DNA from: an uncultured Granulosicoccaceae bacterium
Lineage (GTDB): Bacteria; Pseudomonadota; Gammaproteobacteria; Granulosicoccales; Granulosicoccaceae
Length of the DNA stretch: 60,387 nucleotides
Assembly: GCA_938041955.1 (NCBI GenBank)
Contig: CALISD010000030.1
Coordinates: forward strand, 1-60,387
Reading direction: 5' to 3'
In this document: piece by piece, positions 19,150-27,010 of the stretch
Position numbering within the stretch: the first letter of the stretch is position 1
Layout of the letters: every line of letters begins with the position of its first letter
Program-made: the position numbers and the translations under genes
Notes under the pieces: model-generated
The model's input: the letters and a program-made list of their open reading frames with translations, nothing else
Told to the model about the DNA's origin: nothing
Database searches by the model: none

Positions 19150-20718
19150 ATGACAGCTCCCTACGATTTAAATGATGACAGTGTGGTGGTAGTAATAGGC
19201 ACTGGTGCCGGCGGTGGCACATTGGCCAATGAGTTGGCTCAAAAAGGCATCGATGTAGTTGCTCTTGAGGCCGGCGCGCGCCATCTGCCACCCGATTACC
19301 TGAACGATGAATGGGCCAGTTTCGGTCAACTGGCCTGGACCGATATGCGGACTACTTCCGGTAGTTGGCGTGTTGCCAATGACTTTGCCAATTTGCCGGC
19401 ATGGATTGTAAAGGCCGTTGGCGGCTCGACGGTGCACTGGGCGGGTGCGTCACTGCGAATTCAAGATCATGAATTCCGTGCAAAGACACACTATGGTGAA
19501 ATAGAGGGTGCGAACCTGTTGGATTGGCCGCTGACGTTGAAAGATCTCGAGCCTTATTATGAAAAAGCTGAGTACAAGTTGGGTGTGACACGAACCAACG
19601 GTATTCCTGGCCTTCCAGGTAACAACAACTTTAAGGTAATGAAGGCCGGCGCTGATAAGCTGGGCTACAAGAACTGTCACACTGGTCGTATGGCGATTAA
19701 CTCCGAGCCCCGGGACGGGCGCGCCTCATGCCAGCAACTGGGCTTTTGTTTTCAAGGCTGCAAGATGGGCGCTAAGTGGTCCACGGCGTACACTGAAATA
19801 CCTGCAGGCGAGGCGACGGGTAAGCTTGAGGTACGTGAGCAGGCACACGTCATAAAAATCGAACATGACGAATCAGGTCAGGTTAATGCTGTGGTGTATC
19901 AGGATGGAGATGGTAATCAACAGCGGCAAAAAGCCAGAGCCGTTTGTGTAGCGGGCAACTCTATTGAGAGCCCGCGTTTGTTGCTCAACTCTGCATCCAC
20001 GATGTATCCGGATGGATTGGCTAACTCATCAGGTCAGGTGGGTAAGAACTACATGCGCCACATGACGGGTTCCGTATATGCCGCATTTGACAAGCCTGTG
20101 AATATGTACCGCGGTACCACGATGGCCGGAATCATAACGGATGAGTCGCGACACGATACCTCAAGAGGTTTTGCGGGTGGGTATGAAATGGAAACACTAA
20201 GTATTGGTGTGCCATTTATGGCCGCATTTCTAAACCCGGGTGCATGGGGTCGTGAGTTTTCAGCCACAATGGATATGTATGAAAACCTGGCGGGTATGTG
20301 GATTGTGGGTGAAGACATGCCACAAGAGAGCAATGCCATCACTCTGTCTGATGAAACCGATCACACGGGTATGCCAGTCGCTAATGTCCACTTTGATGAT
20401 CATCCCAACGATGTTGCAATGAGAAAGCATGCCTATGGCCAGGGGATGGCTCTGTACGACTCGGTGGGCGCTACGCAGTCATACCCGACACCCCCTTATC
20501 CATCCACCCACAACCTGGGGACTAACAGGATGTCTGCAGATTCGTCACAGGGTGTTGTCAACTCGTATGGACAATCACACGATATTAAAAATCTGTTTGT
20601 GTCTGACGGTAGCGTGTTTACGACTGGTGCGGCGGAGAACCCCACGCTTACCATTGTTACCCTGGCTATTCGCCAAGCGGATTACATTGCTGAACAAATG
20701 ACCGCCAAAGCAATATAG
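19150..20718 (+). CDS. GMC-family FAD oxidoreductase with 3Fe-4S-type cysteine motif
   Basis: A 522-residue flavoprotein. The FAD-binding glycine motif 'GTGAGGG' lies at 17-23 and 'GGSTVHWAG' near 94-102. At C194-x5-C200-x3-C204 there is a cysteine set with the same spacing as the 3Fe-4S ligands known in FAD-dependent glucose dehydrogenase of Burkholderia. Candidate catalytic residues are H454 ('THNLGTNRM') and N497 ('ENPTLT'). The family oxidises sugar or polyol hydroxyls and passes electrons through the cluster, normally to a cytochrome c subunit. That cytochrome gene is absent from this operon, where the preceding gene supplies only the Tat 'hitchhiker' subunit. A perfect 10-bp hairpin follows the stop. 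Substrate could be a sugar, polyol or other alcohol. Confidence 0.9.
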   Translation: MTAPYDLNDDSVVVVIGTGAGGGTLANELAQKGIDVVALEAGARHLPPDYLNDEWASFGQLAWTDMRTTSGSWRVANDFANLPAWIVKAVGGSTVHWAGASLRIQDHEFRAKTHYGEIEGANLLDWPLTLKDLEPYYEKAEYKLGVTRTNGIPGLPGNNNFKVMKAGADKLGYKNCHTGRMAINSEPRDGRASCQQLGFCFQGCKMGAKWSTAYTEIPAGEATGKLEVREQAHVIKIEHDESGQVNAVVYQDGDGNQQRQKARAVCVAGNSIESPRLLLNSASTMYPDGLANSSGQVGKNYMRHMTGSVYAAFDKPVNMYRGTTMAGIITDESRHDTSRGFAGGYEMETLSIGVPFMAAFLNPGAWGREFSATMDMYENLAGMWIVGEDMPQESNAITLSDETDHTGMPVANVHFDDHPNDVAMRKHAYGQGMALYDSVGATQSYPTPPYPSTHNLGTNRMSADSSQGVVNSYGQSHDIKNLFVSDGSVFTTGAAENPTLTIVTLAIRQADYIAEQMTAKAI

Positions 20719-20726
20719 CGTCTGGT

Positions 20727-20754
20727 CAGTCGATGGTTGAGTGGCCATCGACTG
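20727..20754 (+). terminator. Hairpin after the GMC gene
   Basis: CAGTCGATGG (20727-20736) pairs perfectly with CCATCGACTG (20745-20754) around an 8-base loop, nine bases after the stop codon. It is followed by ATTATCT rather than a strong T-run, so it may end or protect the transcript. Confidence 0.55.
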
Positions 20755-20874
20755 ATTATCTGGTGTCGCTAAAGGATTACGCAGGTCTAAAATACCGGGC
20801 GCATGAAAAACGCTGAGGGTAATTTCAAAAATATCTGTGTTGAAGAAAGCCCGATGGGTTCTAGCGCTTCATGA

Positions 20875-20951
20875 TGCCTGAGTTCTATCTTAAGACTACC
20901 TTCTGCTCTCTGCCATGCTTCATACGGCCACGAGAGTATGAAAAGAAATAC
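20875..20951 (+). repeat. 77-bp direct repeat, copy A
   Basis: Matches copy B (21048-21124) over its full length with roughly a dozen differences and no gap visible. It contains a small hairpin, TTCATAC/GTATGAA, around a 10-base loop that is preserved in copy B. Confidence 0.75.
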
Positions 20952-20967
20952 TTCATCATCGAGGCAA

Positions 20968-21046
20968 CCCGCAACGTGAGCAAGGCAGATATAGCTCGTC
21001 GTCACTCATGAACAGCGTAAGCGCTGATCCTTGCTCACGCAGCGGG
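20968..21046 (+). repeat. Inverted-arm element, copy 1
   Basis: Left arm CCCGCAACGTGAGCAAGG (20968-20985) and right arm CCTTGCTCACGCAGCGGG (21029-21046) are inverted repeats with 16 of 18 positions paired. The right arm is identical to 33112-33129. The interior contains GCGTAAGCG, as do the other copies. Copies A and B of the 77-bp repeat flank it. Confidence 0.78.
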
Positions 21047-21047
21047 C

Positions 21048-21124
21048 TGCCTGAGTTTCATCGTAAGGCTGCCGTCTGCTCTCTGACATGCTTCATACGA
21101 CCACGAAAGTATGAAAAGGAATAC
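21048..21124 (+). repeat. 77-bp direct repeat, copy B
   Basis: Second copy of the 20875-20951 sequence, offset 173 bases. Both keep the TTCATAC/GTATGAA stem, and the differences fall mostly outside it. Confidence 0.75.
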
Positions 21125-21612
21125 CGGCAAGCCACAGCCTGAGTGACAAGTCCTACTGACGATCAGTGAGAACTGCAGTCAGGCGCAACCACGCCGTTTA
21201 TTAGTGATTCTATTCGTGCCGCAGTCCGGGTGGCAGTCAGTTGGCTAACATGCTCTTGATCCGCTGTGCCTATGAGTAAGCCTTGCCATGGCTGCCTGGA
21301 TAATCGTTGTGGACGCAGAAATGGTCAGTTGCTATCACACTGGTTGGTACTAGCTGACAATGAGTTGCATGAGTAGTGTGTGCGGCGGTGTTCAAATATG
21401 TTGGTTCTGTGTAGTTCTGCACTGTAGGAGGACGCCTGTTGATGATAGACAAGCGCAGCCTGGATTGATCGCAGTGTTGCACTTTTAGGCAGGCTGAGAT
21501 TTAAAAACTAAGCAGAGACATTTCGATCACCTCGTGTTCACAGGATCAAAGCTAGGCTACAAGGCGTCAAACAAAAAATCGTCTTATTTCTACTAGAACA
21601 CAGGTTAATGCA

Positions 21613-22128
21613 ATGAAATCTCTCAACTCACTCAAGCTAACAATATTGGCGACAGCCCTATTCACTGTTACTGCATGTTCCACGATGGAGAAATCCATGC
21701 CTGAAATGAAAGCGCCAAGTGCTGACATCGTTGATACTGCTGTGGCTGCCGGATCTTTCAATACTCTGGTAGCGGCGGTTAAAGCAGCGGGCTTGGTTGA
21801 TACGCTCAAAGGCGAAGGTCCATTTACAGTTTTTGCCCCGAGTGACGATGCTTTTGCTGCGCTGCCAGCAGGTACTGTCGAATCTCTGCTTGAGCCTGAA
21901 AACAAAGACAAGCTCACTGCGATACTTACCTATCACGTGATACCGGGTAAAGTAATGTCCTCTGACATCGCTGGTAAAGCTTTAAGCGTTGATACTGTAA
22001 ACGGCCAGGCGATCGAAGTAGATGCGACAAATGGTGTGATGATTAATAATGCCACAGTGACCGCTGCTGATATTGAGACAAGCAACGGTGTTATTCACGT
22101 GATAGATACCGTTCTATTGCCTGAATAA
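21613..22128 (+). CDS. Fasciclin (FAS1) domain lipoprotein
   Basis: A 171-residue protein. The signal sequence ends in a lipobox 'VTAC' with the acylated Cys at residue 22, so it should be anchored to a membrane on the outer side. Residues 38-171 are a single FAS1 domain: '[13 protein letters not shown]', the H1-type '[19 protein letters not shown]', 'YHVIPGKV' and the C-terminal '[13 protein letters not shown]'. The family mediates adhesion or matrix contacts, but bacterial single-domain forms are mostly uncharacterised. The ATG at 21613 is preceded by AGG eight bases away. An 11-bp perfect hairpin follows the stop and separates it from the converging DUF898 gene. It stands alone, so no pathway can be assigned. 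Confidence 0.9.
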   Translation: MKSLNSLKLTILATALFTVTACSTMEKSMPEMKAPSADIVDTAVAAGSFNTLVAAVKAAGLVDTLKGEGPFTVFAPSDDAFAALPAGTVESLLEPENKDKLTAILTYHVIPGKVMSSDIAGKALSVDTVNGQAIEVDATNGVMINNATVTAADIETSNGVIHVIDTVLLPE

Positions 22129-22175
22129 TTGTCCGCTTAGTAAGATATTTGAGTTGAATAACTGAACTGGCAAGA

Positions 22176-22206
22176 CACTCCATCGCTAATATATGGCGAT
22201 GGAGTG
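22176..22206. terminator. Shared hairpin between convergent genes
   Basis: CACTCCATCGC (22176-22186) and GCGATGGAGTG (22196-22206) form a perfect 11-bp stem with a 9-base loop, between the convergent ends of the fasciclin and DUF898 genes. There is no T-run on either strand, but position and perfection suggest a bidirectional terminator. Confidence 0.6.
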
Positions 22207-22253
22207 GGTAAAAAGAGCGGGTGCGTCAATGCTGCCGAGCGTGAAGGCGACGC

Positions 22254-23570
22254 TTACACGCCTATATCAAACTCAACATCGAATGCGTCGGCCAATTCCT
22301 CACCCATTGCATTAAGTCGGGATCTTTCTCTGTCGGTGAAAGAGTCAAGGTTTCCGTCGACAGTCAGGTAGGTTCGTTTTGCATAATAGCGAGCGGCACG
22401 TATTTTTGTGTACGGATAGGCGAGTCCCAGAGAAAAAACTACCATGATGAGATTGCTGAAATGCAGCCACCACAAAGACCACATCCTAACCTCTGAATGA
22501 AGCCTGACTCCCGGTTCAATGGCAGTGGCATTGTATCGATGATTTCTTATAGATGACTTAAAGTACGCAGAGGAAATCCCCATTGCTATAAAAAATAGTA
22601 AATAGGCGAGGGCTCCCAAAATAAAAATTACCATATCAGAGTTTCCCAGCCTTTCTATTAGCTCCGATGACAGGGAGGTATATTTCGTTACCAGATACAG
22701 TGGTAAGAAAATAACCATAAGGCTCACAATAGTTATAGAAAACGAGATTAGATAGATAAGCGATATCTTGCCTGTGCTGATGGTCGCGGAGAAGTTGGCC
22801 GTGCCGTAGCGATGGTGATTATGTGAGTAAGATATGAGCCGAGCATGTAACCAGGGCAGTAACAGTAATGTGGCGAAAAACACTGCCAGCACCAGAGGGA
22901 CAAGCCAAAATCTGTGTTGCTGCCAAAGTTCATGCATTTGTTTTTGGAATGCCTCACCGGGCAGTTCGCCAGGCATTGAGTCAGTGTACTCCGCCAGACC
23001 ATATCCAATCACAGCAAGAGCTAGTGTTAAAAGGACAGGCACCCCGAGCAGGATCCAGTAAGGCGCTTTTACACCTCCAAGAAAACTAAACCGTATATTT
23101 CTAAAGCTGCTCATTTTGGCGTTAAATTTCATTGACCGCCACAATGCCCAGGGAAAGAGAAGCATGAGAAGCACAAATGCAGTTGCTGAAACTGAAGGTA
23201 GTGTTTCCTGCGTGACAACATATGTTGCCAGTAATACGCCGGCTATGAGCCGTCCAGCCACCAGTTGTTTTCCTGTGGCGTGGTATTCAAATGAACTTCC
23301 GTCAACGGTAGTATTGCCATGGAAGTAACGTTTCGTTCGGACCTTGGCCCACGCTGAGTAGATATACAGCGTGATAATAGTAAGAAAGATGTTGACGATC
23401 CATATGCGGAAATACTCTGCTGTATTACCGTGAAATTTAACGGGGTATCTGGCGAAACGGGTCTGGCGATTTCGGTGACTATCAAAACGCGAGCTTTCTG
23501 CTTGCTTCTCATTACTACTGTAAAAATTGTTTTTTCCCGCCTTGGCCGGGTCATCTTTTTGTTCACGCAT
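22254..23570 (-). CDS. DUF898 (YjgN-type) multi-pass membrane protein
   Basis: 438 residues; ATG at 23570 with AGGAG nine bases upstream. After a charged N-terminus the sequence 'YPVKFHGNTAEYFRIWIVNIFL' begins the DUF898 region, and the half-repeat 'YAKRTYLTVDGNL' near the C-terminus echoes 'KVRTKRYFHGNTTVDGSS' near residue 80, the internal repetition typical of the family. Eight to ten hydrophobic segments are visible, so it is an inner-membrane protein. No function is established for the family. It lacks obvious catalytic motifs. Its immediate neighbours are unrelated, so context does not help. Confidence 0.88.
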   Translation of the reverse strand: MREQKDDPAKAGKNNFYSSNEKQAESSRFDSHRNRQTRFARYPVKFHGNTAEYFRIWIVNIFLTIITLYIYSAWAKVRTKRYFHGNTTVDGSSFEYHATGKQLVAGRLIAGVLLATYVVTQETLPSVSATAFVLLMLLFPWALWRSMKFNAKMSSFRNIRFSFLGGVKAPYWILLGVPVLLTLALAVIGYGLAEYTDSMPGELPGEAFQKQMHELWQQHRFWLVPLVLAVFFATLLLLPWLHARLISYSHNHHRYGTANFSATISTGKISLIYLISFSITIVSLMVIFLPLYLVTKYTSLSSELIERLGNSDMVIFILGALAYLLFFIAMGISSAYFKSSIRNHRYNATAIEPGVRLHSEVRMWSLWWLHFSNLIMVVFSLGLAYPYTKIRAARYYAKRTYLTVDGNLDSFTDRERSRLNAMGEELADAFDVEFDIGV

Positions 23571-23690
23571 TTCTGTTACTCCTGCTTAGGTGCCCGTAAG
23601 ATAGAAAGCGGGAATTTGTGAATACATCGCTAAGGCTATAGTAAAACCATGGCGTGGTGTTTTACCTCATGTTCAGGCGCTCAGGTCGGT

Positions 23691-23713
23691 TGTTAGCTGT
23701 TATACAGCTAACA
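23691..23713. terminator. Perfect 10-bp hairpin
   Basis: TGTTAGCTGT (23691-23700) pairs with ACAGCTAACA (23704-23713) around TAT. It lies 40 bases beyond the stop of the minus-strand secreted protein, so it probably acts as its terminator, although no T-run follows. A looser hairpin, GTAAAACCA/TGGTGTTTTAC, sits just beyond it at 23641-23665. Confidence 0.5.
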
Positions 23714-23752
23714 CATCAGGTATCAAGAGCGTGTTCTTAGCTTTTTATATGT

Positions 23753-24640
23753 CTATGGCTGTGTCACAGGCGGGCAGGACGCTCCGGTGGTACGGTTCCA
23801 TCCCCATCCATTGTTTGTGCGTGAGTCCTGGTAGTCACACTCACCTACCTGGTTAATGTAGATCTGGAGTGATTCCTCGGTAGGAGGGCAGGACGCCCGG
23901 GTGGTTGCATTCCATCCCCATCCTTCTTGCGAATCTGCGAGCGAATAATCACATGTGCCCTGGTCGGTGGTGATTGTCAGTGGCTCGCATGATTGACCGG
24001 TTGAAGCATTCCAGCCCCAGCCATCATGGGCGGTCGCGTCGGTGTAATCGCATGAACCCGCTCCATCACTTGCAGTTTGGCATGATTCGGTGCCATTCCA
24101 TCCCCATCCATCGTTGTCTGAGTCGATGCACTCGGGACTCACACCCGATGCACGCAACGGTTGATCGGTTGTTGTGTAACAGCATGAGAGGTAGCCGGAG
24201 CCCTGATCAAAAATGTAGCCAGAATCAGTTTCTATAGCTGGACTGTACCAATAGTATGGCAAGCCGGTGTATTGTCCGGAACTGTCTGTGTCCCACCGAT
24301 TTAATACGCTGGTGGGGGTATTAAACCCATCAGTATCAATTGTCGTAACGTTGAGATTGTTGGTAAAGAAAGTCAGTCTGTGACGCAGTCGGGTTCTCAC
24401 ACCGCCCGGAGTCAGGTCAGCGGCGGCGTATTCGTCGCAATACACCTCTTCTGTAGCAGTAAGTAATTCTTTAGTCCAGCTCAAATCGCGCTGTAAGTTC
24501 GCGAATTCACTAGAGCCACTGAGAATGTCTATGGCACAAGCCGGATGATAGTTTTCAGGTTCGGACTGTGCTAATGCACTGGAAGTGGCAACGATGGAGG
24601 CGGCTGTCAGAATGCAGCAGGTTCTTAAAGTTAACGCCAT
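23753..24640 (-). CDS. Secreted protein with four C-terminal GWGWN motifs
   Basis: The start is placed at ATG 24640 because residues 1-24 then form a clean signal peptide (LTAASIVATSSALA, cleavage before QSE). An upstream ATG at 24781 would bury it behind 47 unlikely residues. The mature protein has an N-terminal region of about 140 residues with no recognised fold. It is followed by four cysteine-bounded repeats of the type C-x(n)-GWGWN-x(n)-SC near residues 176, 203, 241 and 278. Three of these carry an inserted residue or two ('GWGWNASTGQSC', 'GWGWNATTRASC', 'GWGWNRTTGASC'). The motif resembles the core of CBM10-like modules ('GWGWENNQSC'). No enzyme signature is visible, so it may be a binding protein. 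Function unknown. Confidence 0.8.
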   Translation of the reverse strand: MALTLRTCCILTAASIVATSSALAQSEPENYHPACAIDILSGSSEFANLQRDLSWTKELLTATEEVYCDEYAAADLTPGGVRTRLRHRLTFFTNNLNVTTIDTDGFNTPTSVLNRWDTDSSGQYTGLPYYWYSPAIETDSGYIFDQGSGYLSCCYTTTDQPLRASGVSPECIDSDNDGWGWNGTESCQTASDGAGSCDYTDATAHDGWGWNASTGQSCEPLTITTDQGTCDYSLADSQEGWGWNATTRASCPPTEESLQIYINQVGECDYQDSRTNNGWGWNRTTGASCPPVTQP

Positions 24641-24885
24641 GTCTTGAGGCTCTGTAGTGGCAAAATCTGAGATTAGCATTTCTTTTGGGTCATGACAAAT
24701 AGAAGTCCTCTTTCTGAAATGAGGTTGAAGTACATCACAATGCGAGGCGGTAGACTGAAGATCTAACCCTGTAGCTACCATCGAGTGATGAAAATCAGAT
24801 CTGCGTTGTGCTCAAACCTGACGAACAGGTTAGGCTCCCCGAGTAACTCACTGGAAGTGGGTGAGTCTGCGGTAAGATCTGTGCG

Positions 24886-25704
24886 GTGATCATTTTGTCT
24901 GAATCTGAAAAGCGTTTGAAGCAAGTTGAAACGGTGGTCGACATCGCCAAGGATGCCGGGTGCAGAATACTTGAGCTGTTTTCAGAGGGCATTGCCGTAC
25001 AAAATAAGTCTGATCAGACGCCATTAACAGAGGCAGACCTGGCAGCAAATCAGATAATAACAGACCGGCTTCTGTCGCTGGACCCGGAAATACCAGTTCT
25101 ATCTGAGGAGTCTTGCAGTGTTGTTTTTGAAGATCGCAGTGCCTGGTCCACCTATTGGCTGGTCGATCCGCTTGACGGTACGCGTGAGTTCATCAAACAA
25201 AATGGTGAGTTTAGTGTCAATATTGCGCTTATTCATCATGGCAAACCGATTCTGGGCGTGGTGCATGCGCCGGTACTCGATATCACTTATTGGGCCACGG
25301 CAGGTGCGGGGGCCTGGAAGCAGGTAGGCGATGAGCCGGCTCGAAAAATTAGCGTTCGAACCGCCTCTGAGCATAGCGTCACTGTAGCGCTAGGGTGGTC
25401 TGATAGAAGCGGCTCCCGATTGCAGCGATTTCTCACAAACCTCGGTGGCTATGATTCTGTACAAATGGGTGGTGCGCTGAAGTCTTGTCTGGTCGCTGAA
25501 GGCCGTGCTGATCTATACGCTTGCCTTGGGCCAACGGGTGAGTGGGATACCGGTGCAGCACAATGTATTGTAGAAGAGGCGGGCGGGTGTATTACGGATA
25601 CCAGCATGCAAGCGCTTGTTTACAACACGAAGGAGTCATTGTTAAATCCGCATTTCTTTGTTTTTGGAGACAGTAAACATCGATGGTCTGACTACCTGGA
25701 TTAA
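24886..25704 (+). CDS. cysQ: 3'(2'),5'-bisphosphate nucleotidase
   Basis: 272 residues from a GTG start at 24886. The family motifs are present: 'LSEES' (72-76), 'DPLDGTREF' (94-102) and 'EWDTGAAQCIVEEAGG' (219-234). They supply the Mg2+-binding acidic residues of the inositol-monophosphatase fold (E74/E75, D94, D97, D221). CysQ removes the 3' phosphate of 3'-phosphoadenosine-5'-phosphate, the by-product of sulfate assimilation, in the cytoplasm. Length equals the usual 246-280. No sulfate-assimilation gene adjoins it, so it acts as a stand-alone housekeeping gene here. The Shine-Dalgarno is weak, and the GTG start is chosen because the N-terminus then matches the family. Confidence 0.93.
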   Translation: MIILSESEKRLKQVETVVDIAKDAGCRILELFSEGIAVQNKSDQTPLTEADLAANQIITDRLLSLDPEIPVLSEESCSVVFEDRSAWSTYWLVDPLDGTREFIKQNGEFSVNIALIHHGKPILGVVHAPVLDITYWATAGAGAWKQVGDEPARKISVRTASEHSVTVALGWSDRSGSRLQRFLTNLGGYDSVQMGGALKSCLVAEGRADLYACLGPTGEWDTGAAQCIVEEAGGCITDTSMQALVYNTKESLLNPHFFVFGDSKHRWSDYLD

Positions 25705-26144
25705 GTTTTGTCGTGGCAATGACCCTACCCACAACCCAGCGTATGCCGGACCGTAGCATGCACTCTTTTTGATATTTACTCCGCCCCACAAAATACTGTA
25801 TGCCTCGCAGCGAATAAACTGTGATTTATACTCATTATATTCGCCTTTGTAGCAGTTGAATTGAGTGATGACGCTAGTGCGTTCATAATACTCAGACTGA
25901 GGCTAATCGGTTTTGTTCTGTGCTATATCTTTCGAAACCAAATGATTAAGCGTGAGTTTTATAAAGAATTTATCACGAATTCAATATTATCGGTTGGTAA
26001 ACTCGAATACCTTGATCTGTCGTTGGGGTCGCACTGGTTTTCAAGACCGGTTGATGTTTATATCCGAGCTGCGTCAACCGGGATTTAGATCGCTTAGGCT
26101 TTTTAATCGTTTAGGCTTTTATATGAGGGTTAACAGAACCTTTA
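25705..26144. other. Intergenic region with a short tandem repeat
   Basis: Two overlapping short frames (75 and 79 residues) on the plus strand show no family resemblance, lack ribosome-binding sites and are not called. A 15-base motif occurs twice near the end, and nothing else is recognised. Confidence 0.5.
26089..26120 (+). repeat. Two copies of a 15-bp motif, 17-bp period
   Basis: ATCGCTTAGGCTTTT (26089-26103) and ATCGTTTAGGCTTTT (26106-26120) differ at one base. They lie just downstream of the stop of the glutaredoxin-fold gene, which is read in the opposite direction. Confidence 0.7.
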
Positions 26145-26765
26145 CTAAATTCGAGCCGGGGACAGAGAGCACTGACCTCGCTCAGTATTAGGCTCAACTG
26201 GACAATTGACTACCTTTTCAAGTTCATCAGCGCCACCCACATAACTACCGTCCACCCAGATCTGAGGCACTGTTATGGGTGTTTTAGGGCCCACAATTGG
26301 TTTTACCCGACCTAGCATTTCGTACAATGCACGTGGTTCTTTGACAACATCATGAGATGTGACTGAAATATTGGCATCGTTAAGGTATCCCTTTGCTCTG
26401 ACACAATGTGGGCATGACTCTTTGCCGAATATGTGGGTTCCATTGAGCTCTGAGCGTTGCACATGGGCGGCGATAATTGACTCTGTTAACACGCCTCTGT
26501 TTAGAGCGTGTCCTTGACTAACAAGCTTTCCTTCTACCATAACGATCGGTGCGTGCCAGCCACGGCTCATTAAGGGTTTCCACCAGTTTGACAGCCAGTC
26601 ATGGGTTTCAAGCTCAACCGGGATACCAGCGAGATCGGTGTCGAAAGTGTCTTGAATCACATCGACCGTCAATGAGCATTCGCCACAGGGTATAGAGACT
26701 TTGAACGGTCCCCAACTACCAGCCCACCGATACAAGGTTACTTTTACGGGGTTGTCAGTGGTCAT
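26145..26765 (-). CDS. Tandem thioredoxin-fold/glutaredoxin protein
   Basis: 206 residues from ATG at 26765. The second half (about 108-190) is a glutaredoxin: active site 'SCPHC' (C118, C121), the cis-proline 'ITVPQIWVDG' and the glutathione-contact 'YVGGADEL'. The first half carries a separate redox pair, 'IPCGEC' (C27, C30), followed by a beta strand with a cis-Pro-like 'APIVMVEG' (72-79), so it reads as an independent thioredoxin-fold domain. The protein probably reduces disulfides or glutathione-mixed disulfides in the cytoplasm; no signal peptide is present. The two-domain arrangement is less common than single glutaredoxins. Extra cysteines near the C-terminus (about 188 and 199) may matter. 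No Shine-Dalgarno is obvious. Confidence 0.85.
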   Translation of the reverse strand: MTTDNPVKVTLYRWAGSWGPFKVSIPCGECSLTVDVIQDTFDTDLAGIPVELETHDWLSNWWKPLMSRGWHAPIVMVEGKLVSQGHALNRGVLTESIIAAHVQRSELNGTHIFGKESCPHCVRAKGYLNDANISVTSHDVVKEPRALYEMLGRVKPIVGPKTPITVPQIWVDGSYVGGADELEKVVNCPVEPNTERGQCSLSPARI

Positions 26766-27010
26766 GATGGTCTCGAAGAAGGAATATGTCTTAGTCAGAT
26801 CATTCGCCGCTAAGTTCCCTGTGCCCGCCAGACGTAAACCTGATTTTTGTATTAACCGGTATTAATCATGGTGCGGCAAGCCTATCGGGTAGAGATTTGG
26901 TTTCATAATGAATTCTCTTCTTGCGTTTAATATTTATGATATTGCGAAGAAGGATTTACTGTGGAATCAAAGATCAAATGCGCTGCCGTCAGCTGCATGA
27001 GTCATTCGGG

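Larger units (their letters stand above)
20719..21612. other. 894-bp non-coding region with composite repeats
   Basis: Short minus-strand frames here (72 and 70 residues) overlap repeated DNA or have no family resemblance and are not called. The region holds the terminator hairpin, two direct 77-bp repeats and an inverted-arm element between them, described separately. The last 400 bases before the fasciclin gene show nothing clear. Confidence 0.55.

Noticed and set aside
20875..21124. CRISPR-like array
   Set aside because: Only two direct copies of 77 bases plus a central inverted-arm element; spacer count, length and cas genes are all missing.
24641..24781. Earlier ATG for the secreted GWGWN protein
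   Set aside because: It would precede a clear signal peptide by 47 residues.
25861..26191. Two overlapping plus-strand frames of 75 and 79 codons
   Set aside because: Overlap each other in different frames, end in the 15-base repeat or over the next gene, and lack ribosome-binding sites.
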